From a virus: a stretch of DNA of 22,187 nucleotides. The stretch lies in IMG/VR virus record IMGVR_UViG_3300009180_002263, positions 1-22,187 of that record; one strand, written 5' to 3'. Shown piece after piece: positions 17,075 through 22,187 of the stretch. The first letter of the stretch is position 1; each line of letters begins with the position of its first letter. The position numbers and the translations under genes are program-made. The notes beneath the pieces are model-generated. The model saw only the letters and a list, made by a program, of their open reading frames with translations, ran no database searches and had not been told where the DNA came from.

Positions 17075-17775
17075 TCTGAATTCTCCATTAGTTCTAATAT
17101 GTGCTTTTGAAGTTTGACCAGATACTGTTTGGAAATTTTAGTTCCATGTTTTAGTTTTAGATAGGTTTCTCTAAATTCATTTTTAATATTAGCGTCAAGG
17201 AATTTTATAATCTCTTGATTTTGAACCAAATTGGTAAAGTCGTCGTTAGCTAAATGATGAGAATGAATTTCATGTTCAATGTGGGTTGGCTGCATAATAT
17301 TCTTCTTAGCAGCATTTCGATTATTCCATGAGCTATATAATTCACATTCATCTTTATCAGTATATTTAGAGCATTGATTTTGAGAACATTTATATGCTTT
17401 ATCGAACAAAGGGCATGTTAAGCAGGGTTTATCGGGCCTTTGGTAATTGTTTCGTTTGTAATTAAAGAGACGATTACGAACATGAGTCCAAAGGAAATTT
17501 TCTAGTGGGCGACTATTATCATATTTTTCTAAACCTTCTATGGCAAAAATGGCTGCTTGTTGTTTCATATCATCAAAGTCGTGATATCCAAATCGAAAAC
17601 GATGACCAAGTCTTCGTGCTATATTATCTAAAACTGTTAAAAATTGTTCTTCAGTAACTCCATTGGGCAATGAGTGCTCTGGAATTATAGTCTTGGGTTT
17701 TGGTTTTTTAATATTCTTTTTGATCGATATTTTACTATTCTTTTTTTTCTGTACCATTAGGTTCCATATTATCAT
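17035..17775 (-). CDS. Sigma-70-like factor with a five-cysteine insertion
   Basis: Residues 45-115 resemble sigma region 2: DDMKQQAAIFAIEGLEKYD at 68-86, then NFLWTHVRNRLFNYKRNNYQ at 93-112, the core-binding and -10 recognition helices. This is followed by a Cys cluster, C118-x2-C121-x8-C130-x4-C135-x8-C144, likely to bind metal. Residues 185-235 are helical and could be a reduced region 4. The N-terminus is a Lys-rich tail. It would steer host RNA polymerase to phage promoters, perhaps late ones. The start is ambiguous: Met1 (17775) and Met7 (17757) both lack a clear ribosome site, and translation may be coupled to the small upstream gene that overlaps it. The function is inferred from a partial motif match. 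Confidence 0.6.
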   Translation of the reverse strand: MIIWNLMVQKKKNSKISIKKNIKKPKPKTIIPEHSLPNGVTEEQFLTVLDNIARRLGHRFRFGYHDFDDMKQQAAIFAIEGLEKYDNSRPLENFLWTHVRNRLFNYKRNNYQRPDKPCLTCPLFDKAYKCSQNQCSKYTDKDECELYSSWNNRNAAKKNIMQPTHIEHEIHSHHLANDDFTNLVQNQEIIKFLDANIKNEFRETYLKLKHGTKISKQYLVKLQKHILELMENSEWHQTIRQEKEDS

Positions 17776-17896
17776 GTAGTAATTCGGCTATACTCTTACC
17801 CTGGGGCAATTTAAGGTCATTGAGGAAATCCTCTATGGATCCTGATGACTTAACAGTTAGCGTGGAGTTGGCCAAATTTAAATCGTGAATACTCAT
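17735..17896 (-). CDS. Small acidic 53-residue protein, first gene of leftward operon
   Basis: A short ORF starts at ATG 17896-17894 behind a strong AAGGAG site 6 bases upstream and ends at TAG 17737-17735. The product begins MSIHDLNLANSTLTVKSSGS and contains IEDFLNDLKLPQGKSIAELL. It overlaps the start of the sigma-like gene by 41 bases in another frame, so ribosomes ending here could start that gene. It has no recognisable family. The strong ribosome site and its position just below the promoter support it as real. Confidence 0.6.
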   Translation of the reverse strand: MSIHDLNLANSTLTVKSSGSIEDFLNDLKLPQGKSIAELLHDNMEPNGTEKKE

Positions 17897-17932
17897 TTCT
17901 TTCTCCTTGCGTGAAACTGACCAATACTTAAT

Positions 17933-17960
17933 ATAATAAGGTTGGCGAATTTTTAGTCAA
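17933..17960 (-). promoter_or_regulatory. Leftward sigma-70 promoter of the structural operon
   Basis: The minus strand reads TTGACT (17960-17955), a 16-base spacer, then TATTAT (17938-17933), followed about 37 bases later by the start of the first leftward gene. Only 113 bases separate the two divergent first genes. A plus-strand TATAAT (17932-17937) lies at the same place with a poor -35 (TTGCGT, 19 bases upstream), so the region may also drive the rightward genes. Confidence 0.5.
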
Positions 17961-18009
17961 TATTTGGCTAAAGAGTAATGATTACTATTTACAAAAAGGA
18001 ACGGGAAAT

Positions 18010-18228
18010 ATGGCTAATTATAAAAAGTGGACAAATACTGAAACTGATTTTATCAATAATAATCACAGAATCATGAATGATGAGACTTTGGCTAAGGAAT
18101 TGTCTCAGATGGTTGGTCAGGAAGTTACTACCGCTATGATTCGAAGACAACGCCGCAAGCTTAATCTGAAGAAGGATCGTGGTCGTCCTCGTAAGAATAG
18201 CTCTGTTCAAATTAATAGTCAGGGTTGA
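18010..18228 (+). CDS. Small HTH DNA-binding protein with AT-hook-like tail
   Basis: The 72-residue basic protein has a SANT/HTH-like segment (WTNTETDFINNNHRIMNDET at 7-26, then LAKELSQ and a recognition-helix-like TAMIRRQRRKLNL at 41-53). It ends in KDRGRPRK (55-62), an AT-hook motif that binds the minor groove of AT-rich DNA. AAAGGA lies about 10 bases before the ATG. As first rightward gene next to a divergent promoter, it could be the regulator of that region. Its HTH segment resembles the N-terminus of the 279-residue protein at 16235-17074. Confidence 0.7.
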   Translation: MANYKKWTNTETDFINNNHRIMNDETLAKELSQMVGQEVTTAMIRRQRRKLNLKKDRGRPRKNSSVQINSQG

Positions 18229-18231
18229 AAA

Positions 18232-18519
18232 ATGAAGAAATTAATAAGTCTTTCGGTATTATGTTTAGCCGTATTATTAAGTTCTGAGGCATCTGCTTTT
18301 GAATGTTTCTGGAAACATAATCAGCAACAAGTGATTAGTGTTCCAGTAGTTCAATATGTTCCTGTCCCAGTTACTTATTATTATACTCCAGTAGTAGTTC
18401 AACCAGTAATAGTTCCTGTGATAATTAGGCCAGTTGTACAGGGAGTGGTGGTTCCTAGGGTTCAATACTTAGTAACTCCAGTAATTAATTATGAATATCA
18501 TAGAGTATATAGATACTGA
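18232..18519 (+). CDS. Secreted Val/Pro/Tyr-rich small protein
   Basis: The 95-residue protein has a clear signal peptide: MKK, a hydrophobic core LISLSVLCLAVLLSS, and a likely cleavage site after EASA (residue 22). The mature part is built of short Val-Pro-Val, Tyr-Tyr and Pro-Val strands (VPVVQYVPVPVTYYYTPVVV). One early Cys (residue 25) could form a disulfide. No family is recognised. Small exported proteins of this composition are common in some environmental bacteria, notably Planctomycetes, so it may be host-derived. It starts 3 bases after the HTH gene and ends 8 bases before glmS, so the three are probably one operon. Confidence 0.7.
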   Translation: MKKLISLSVLCLAVLLSSEASAFECFWKHNQQQVISVPVVQYVPVPVTYYYTPVVVQPVIVPVIIRPVVQGVVVPRVQYLVTPVINYEYHRVYRY

Positions 18520-18527
18520 GGTGACTT

Positions 18528-20366
18528 ATGTGTGGAATAGTTGCATATAGGGGCAGGCAGAAATGCTTGCCCTTTTTGCTTGATGGATTAAAAAGATTAG
18601 AGTATAGGGGATATGATAGTGCCGGGGTTGCTTATATCATTGGAGATAAGATATTCGTACAGAAGCAAGCTGGTTGTGTGGGGGATTTGATAACTAATAG
18701 GATAGATTTTGAGGTTGAGTCCTATATGGGAATGGGTCATACAAGGTGGGCTACTCATGGAAAGCCTTGTTTAAGGAACTCTCATCCTCATGTTACTATG
18801 GATGATAGATTAGCTATTGTTCATAATGGTATTATTGAGAATAATGAGACTTTAAAAAAAGAATTGAAAGAAAAAGGATACATGTTCAGGTCTGATACTG
18901 ACTCTGAGGTGTTGCTCTATTTAATATATGACTATTTGATATCTGAGGCTCCTTATTTATTTGACGCTGTTAGGTTGGCTCTGGAGAGAGTTGTGGGGGC
19001 TTATGCTATTGTGGTGATGGATAGAAAGTTGGATAATAGAAAGAATCTGGTGGTGGCTAGAAAAGGAAGTCCTTTGGTGATAGGGGTGGGGAAAGAAGAT
19101 GGTGAGTATTTTGTGGCAAGTGATCCTATTGCCATAGTTAATTATGCAGATAGGTTGGTTTATATGGAAGATAATACTATTTGTCGAGTGGGTGATAATT
19201 TAACCATGTTTAATATGATTGAGGGGGAACTTTCATCCTGTAATATATTAAAAATGGAACATCAGTTATATGATATAGAGAAGGGTAATCATAATCATTT
19301 CATGATGAAGGAAATATTTGAGCAGCCTGAGCGAATTAAAGATTGCTTGGCTGGTAGAATACATGGATATAAGATAAAGCTTGGGGGATTGGCCGGTTAT
19401 GAAGATATATTAAGTCAGGCTAAACATATAACAATAATATCGTGTGGATCTTCGTGGCACTCTGCTTTAATGGGAAAGTATTATATAGAAGAGTTTGTGG
19501 GAATTAAAGTTAGTGTGGAATATGCTAGTGAGTTTCGATATAGAAAACCAGCTATAGGATTGGGCGATATTGTAATTGGTATTAGTCAGAGTGGGGAAAC
19601 AGCAGACACATTAAACGCTATGGAGATGGCTAAAAGTAAGGGTGCAGTTGTAATAGGAATTTGTAATGTTGTTAATTCGTCGTTGGCAAGATTAACGGGG
19701 GCTGGAATATATACTAAGGCTGGAATGGAAATTGGTGTTGCAAGCACAAAAGCTTTTACTAATCAGGTGTTGAGTTTGATACTATTGGCTCTATGGATGG
19801 AACAATACAAGGCTTATAGAAAAATGGATATTGATTATAGACAGTTGGTTATTGGTGGGCTTAAAGATTTAGCAGAGCTGATTGATCAAACGCTGACTTT
19901 GGAAGATGAAGTGAAAATAATAGCTCAAAAATTCATGACAGCAAAGAACTGTTTGTTTCTGGGACGTGAATATAATTTTCCTATAGCTCTGGAGGGGGCC
20001 TTAAAATTAAAAGAGATAAGCTATGTTCATGCTGAGGGATATCCTGCTGCAGAAATGAAGCATGGGCCTATAGCTTTGATAGATAAGAAGATGCCGGTGA
20101 TTGTCTTGGCAAATAATAAACAACAGTATGATAAGATACTAAATAATATTAAAGAGATACAAGCTCGTGAGGGAAAAATAATTACCTTATATAGTGGAGA
20201 CGAATATATCGGGGATTATGGAATTATGGTTCCTGATACTATTGATGCTTTGTGTCCATTTGTAAGTAACATTATAGTTCAACTATTTGCTTATCATTCA
20301 GCGGTTTTAAGAAACTGTAACGTGGATAAGCCTAGAAATCTGGCAAAAAGCGTAACTGTAGAATAA
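18528..20366 (+). CDS. glmS: Glutamine-fructose-6-phosphate aminotransferase (isomerizing)
   Basis: The full-length 612-residue enzyme makes glucosamine-6-phosphate from fructose-6-phosphate and glutamine, the first step to UDP-GlcNAc. The N-terminal glutaminase keeps the nucleophile Cys2 (MCGIVAYRG), RLEYRGYDSAG at 23-33, GHTRWATHGKP at 70-80, VHNGIIEN at 98-105 and SDTDSEV at 122-128. The two SIS isomerase domains keep SCGSSWHS at 305-312, SQSGETADT at 353-361, STKAF at 406-410, HAEGYPAAEMKHGP at 501-514 and the C-terminal LAKSVTVE. All catalytic residues I can check are present. GAGGTGA precedes the ATG. No glmS ribozyme is visible upstream, so it is not controlled in the Bacillus manner. 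Confidence 0.96.
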   Translation: MCGIVAYRGRQKCLPFLLDGLKRLEYRGYDSAGVAYIIGDKIFVQKQAGCVGDLITNRIDFEVESYMGMGHTRWATHGKPCLRNSHPHVTMDDRLAIVHNGIIENNETLKKELKEKGYMFRSDTDSEVLLYLIYDYLISEAPYLFDAVRLALERVVGAYAIVVMDRKLDNRKNLVVARKGSPLVIGVGKEDGEYFVASDPIAIVNYADRLVYMEDNTICRVGDNLTMFNMIEGELSSCNILKMEHQLYDIEKGNHNHFMMKEIFEQPERIKDCLAGRIHGYKIKLGGLAGYEDILSQAKHITIISCGSSWHSALMGKYYIEEFVGIKVSVEYASEFRYRKPAIGLGDIVIGISQSGETADTLNAMEMAKSKGAVVIGICNVVNSSLARLTGAGIYTKAGMEIGVASTKAFTNQVLSLILLALWMEQYKAYRKMDIDYRQLVIGGLKDLAELIDQTLTLEDEVKIIAQKFMTAKNCLFLGREYNFPIALEGALKLKEISYVHAEGYPAAEMKHGPIALIDKKMPVIVLANNKQQYDKILNNIKEIQAREGKIITLYSGDEYIGDYGIMVPDTIDALCPFVSNIIVQLFAYHSAVLRNCNVDKPRNLAKSVTVE

Positions 20367-20389
20367 TGAAAATATAAGGAGTACAAATT

Positions 20390-21505
20390 ATGAGAGCAAA
20401 AGGAAGTAAAGACAAAAATAAGAGAAAAATTAAAACTATTTTGGATGGAATTCAAGAAAGAAATCTGATAGAAGATTATGAAAAAGGATTTGGAATATCT
20501 GAACTTAGAAAAAAATATAATGTGACAAAACCTTATATAAGTAGTATGTTCAAGTCAAGAAATATTAAAAAAAGAATTTATCTATCAATTATAAAACAAT
20601 GGGAAACGATTGATAGTATTACAAATTTAAAAGAAAATATTAGTGGTGTTTATGGAATATACTTTATTAATAAAAATGATTATAATGATATAAAGCTTTA
20701 TATTGGAAGTAGTGTAAATATTAAATCTCGATTGGGTGAACATTATAGAAATTTAAAAAATAATAATCATCGCTCAAAACTATTATCGAAATATTTTTTT
20801 GATGAAAATTACTCTATGGTTTTTTCTATCATAGAGAGATGCTCTGAAGAATTTATTTTGCAGAGGGAGGCGTATCACTTGCATGAGTATAATAAGAGCT
20901 GTTTAATAAATATGTGGAAACCTACGAGAGAAGAAGATTTGAGGCCTTGGTTAGAAAAAGCAGTAACTTATTCTTCTTATAATAAACATTATACAATTAA
21001 TACTGATACTGGATGTAAAGAAAGTAATAATGTCCATAAAAGTGGATATGCTAGACTTGAGGTAGTAATTGGCGAATCAAAAGATAAAGGACAGAAGAAA
21101 TATTTTTATAAGCATAGGGTGGCCTACTGGGAAAAATATGGAGAGTATCCAGAACTAATAAGACACAAATGCAATAATCCGAAATGCTATAATGCTGATC
21201 ATTTAGAAAAAGGAAATCATAAGGATAATATTTTAGATAGAAGGGGCGATTTTCCTAAGATTTTTGAAGAAAAATGGGTGGAACTAAAAGGAGATTTGGA
21301 AAAGCTGACAGAATATTTTTCTGATCGATGGAAAGATAGTCAAGAATGGATGGGGAAAAAAGTATCATATGCTATATATTATTGGGAGAGGAAGCTACAT
21401 TTAAGAAAAAAATATCCAGAGATACTGGATTCTAATAGCAACAGAAGATTCAGTCTGTCTTATCAAAAACTTGGAAGAAGCAAGAAGAAGATTAAGGTCC
21501 AATAA
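20390..21505 (+). CDS. Endonuclease with GIY-YIG and HNH domains
   Basis: The 371-residue protein has three parts. Residues 1-65 are basic with an HTH-like segment (FGISELRKKYNVTKPYISSM at 34-53). Residues 84-175 are a GIY-YIG nuclease: GIY at 89-91, YIG at 104-106, catalytic Arg114 and probable metal-ligand Glu160. Residues 238-285 are an HNH segment of the homing type: KHRVAYWEKYGEYPE at 241-255, RHKCNNPKCYNADHL at 258-272 and KDN at 278-280. The C-terminal 90 residues are basic and helical and could bind DNA. A free-standing mobile endonuclease is the likely role. AAGGAG lies 9 bases before the ATG. No intron is evident in the neighbouring glmS, which is full length. Confidence 0.85.
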   Translation: MRAKGSKDKNKRKIKTILDGIQERNLIEDYEKGFGISELRKKYNVTKPYISSMFKSRNIKKRIYLSIIKQWETIDSITNLKENISGVYGIYFINKNDYNDIKLYIGSSVNIKSRLGEHYRNLKNNNHRSKLLSKYFFDENYSMVFSIIERCSEEFILQREAYHLHEYNKSCLINMWKPTREEDLRPWLEKAVTYSSYNKHYTINTDTGCKESNNVHKSGYARLEVVIGESKDKGQKKYFYKHRVAYWEKYGEYPELIRHKCNNPKCYNADHLEKGNHKDNILDRRGDFPKIFEEKWVELKGDLEKLTEYFSDRWKDSQEWMGKKVSYAIYYWERKLHLRKKYPEILDSNSNRRFSLSYQKLGRSKKKIKVQ

Positions 21506-21642
21506 GAAGGTTTAGGTGATACATTACTGGTTTTTGCACCTCCTTGTTGTTTGTAGACCTCCTCCCGTTTTTTGTAACGTCAAAAAATTTGACCTATAAA
21601 ACAGAAAAACACCCCTCTACCGTAAAGATATGAAAACAAACG

Positions 21643-21680
21643 ACTTATGACGATCTGCCTCCCGAAAATTCGTCGTAAGT
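21643..21680 (+). promoter_or_regulatory. Imperfect 11-bp hairpin
   Basis: Arms ACTTATGACGA (21643-21653) and TCGTCGTAAGT (21670-21680) pair over 11 bp with one T-G pair, around a 16-base loop. The single imperfect pair is a G-U wobble when read as plus-strand RNA. There is no following T-run, so it is not a terminator. It may be an operator or an RNA structure. Confidence 0.4.
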
Positions 21681-21785
21681 GCTTATGTACCAATACTTTA
21701 CATCAAGTTTTAACGCAAGTGGTGTGCCAAAAAGAAAAATTTTATTTGGCATGAAAATATATTTTGGAATTTTTTATTTTTCCTA

Positions 21786-21813
21786 TTGAAGTGGTCGATA
21801 AATACTGTATAAT
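21786..21813 (+). promoter_or_regulatory. Sigma-70 promoter, TTGAAG-16-TATAAT
   Basis: TTGAAG (21786-21791), a 16-base spacer and a perfect TATAAT (21808-21813) precede the small gene. Transcription would start near 21820, which excludes the upstream ATG at 21764 and fixes the start at 21854. The 40 bases from -10 to ATG match the second promoter at 22105-22133. Confidence 0.8.
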
Positions 21814-21853
21814 GAAAGCACAAGAGAAAACAAGGAAAGAAAAGGATAAGAAA

Positions 21854-22087
21854 ATGAAGAATACGAAAATCATCATGAATCGGGAAGAACTGAACGAAGT
21901 GCTCTACAACAATCCGATTGAACTGGATACTCTGGTTGGTACGGAATATGCAATCGGTGGTGAATTGCTTGACGAAGCAAAGAACAATCGAAACATGATC
22001 GAATATTTCTTTCCGATGGGTGATGAAGGCGAGTTCATCGAAGTGGATAATGATGGATACGTTGTCAACGATGGAATCTATCGGTAA
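21854..22087 (+). CDS. Small acidic protein of unknown function
   Basis: The 77-residue product begins MKNTKIIMNREELNEVLYNN and is acidic, with VTEYAIGGELL-type content (EYAIGGELLDEA at 61-72 of the longer frame) and a GEFIEVDNDGYVVND ending. No family is recognised. The frame is open further upstream to ATG 21764, but the promoter overlaps that part, and an AAGGA site about 7 bases before 21854 favours the shorter protein. Codon use (CTG, ATC, CCG, CGG, AAC) is unlike the TTA/ATA/AGA-rich neighbours, suggesting a different origin or strong expression selection. Its own promoter and size suit an early phage gene. Confidence 0.7.
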   Translation: MKNTKIIMNREELNEVLYNNPIELDTLVGTEYAIGGELLDEAKNNRNMIEYFFPMGDEGEFIEVDNDGYVVNDGIYR

Positions 22088-22104
22088 AAATATTTTCTAA
22101 GGTA

Positions 22105-22133
22105 TTGACAACAAAAAAGCCGATCAGTATAAT
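22105..22133 (+). promoter_or_regulatory. Consensus sigma-70 promoter, TTGACA-17-TATAAT
   Basis: A perfect TTGACA (22105-22110), a 17-base spacer and a perfect TATAAT (22128-22133) lie 18 bases after the stop of the 77-residue gene. It is the strongest promoter in the window and would compete well for host RNA polymerase early in infection. Confidence 0.9.
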
Positions 22134-22173
22134 ACAGAAACAAGAAACGAACGATAAAGAAAAGGAAATGAAA

Positions 22174-22187
22174 ATGGAAATCGGATA
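22174..22187 (+). CDS. Start of a further small gene, cut by window edge
   Basis: ATG at 22174 (or the in-frame ATG at 22168) begins M-E-I-G and runs out of the window. An AAGGA site lies 7 bases before 22174. The distance from the -10 box to this ATG is 40 bases, the same as for the preceding gene, which favours 22174. The product cannot be identified. Confidence 0.55.

Larger units (their letters stand above)
21506..21853 (+). promoter_or_regulatory. Non-coding regulatory region before the small early-type gene
   Basis: This stretch of 348 bases carries no convincing gene. It holds a perfect dyad GTCAAA-3-TTTGAC at 21579-21593, an imperfect 11-bp hairpin at 21643-21680, a 7-bp inverted repeat TGCCAAA/TTTGGCA at 21725-21751, and a promoter at 21786-21813. 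A clear terminator for the upstream nuclease gene was not found. Several C-rich CTCC patches at 21539-21566 are unlike the rest of the window. Confidence 0.55.

Noticed and set aside
18490-18527. glmS ribozyme upstream of glmS
   Set aside because: Only 8 bases separate glmS from the preceding gene, and the known ribozyme core is not seen.
21506-21560. Terminator for the GIY-YIG/HNH gene (AGGTG ... CACCT)
   Set aside because: The stem is only 5 bp with an 18-base loop and no proper T-run follows.
21764-21853. Longer N-terminus for the 77-residue protein from ATG 21764
   Set aside because: The promoter -35 and -10 boxes lie within it, so transcription would start downstream of that ATG.
1-22187. 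tRNA or rRNA genes
   Set aside because: No cloverleaf with a TTC-containing T-arm and CCA-type acceptor, and no conserved rRNA segment, was noticed; a tRNAscan run would be decisive.

Overview
The window looks like part of an AT-rich genome of a tailed double-stranded DNA bacteriophage (Caudoviricetes). The evidence is a contiguous head and packaging module on the minus strand: large terminase, portal, prohead protease/scaffold, a small probable capsid cement protein and an HK97-type major capsid protein. Compact spacing, ATGA overlaps and GGAG-type ribosome binding sites indicate a bacterial host. The host cannot be named from the sequence. No rRNA, tRNA or CRISPR array was seen, and no tail sheath, tube or tape-measure gene lies in the window.

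Layout. 1-17896 is read leftward. In transcription order it holds: a 53-residue protein; a sigma-factor-like protein with a cysteine cluster; an HTH/coiled-coil protein that is a candidate small terminase; a SAM methyltransferase; a GDP-mannose 4,6-dehydratase; an HNH nuclease; an ERCC4-type nuclease; the large terminase; portal; protease plus nested scaffold; probable cement protein; major capsid protein; and a strong intrinsic terminator. After the terminator come two small virion-type proteins, a GH130-like beta-propeller protein, an 863-residue GT25-FkbM-TPR-FkbM fusion, and a collagen-like fibre that runs off the left edge. 17897-18009 is a divergent promoter region. 18010-21505 is read rightward: a small HTH protein with an AT-hook-like tail, a secreted Val/Pro/Tyr-rich protein, full-length GlmS, and a GIY-YIG/HNH endonuclease. 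21506-21853 is non-coding with several dyads. From 21786 on, two near-consensus sigma-70 promoters with matching 40-base spacers each drive a small gene, which looks like the edge of an early-gene region.

How the genes may work together. Besides the capsid module, the window carries a set of sugar genes: GlmS (amino-sugar precursor), Gmd (GDP-6-deoxy sugar precursor), a GT25 glycosyltransferase, three methyltransferase domains and a GH130-like protein. The GT25 fusion lies directly next to a fibre with 163 Gly-X-Y triplets. My main hypothesis, which is inference, is that the phage makes and methylates a glycan that decorates its own collagen-like fibre, or else remodels the host surface.
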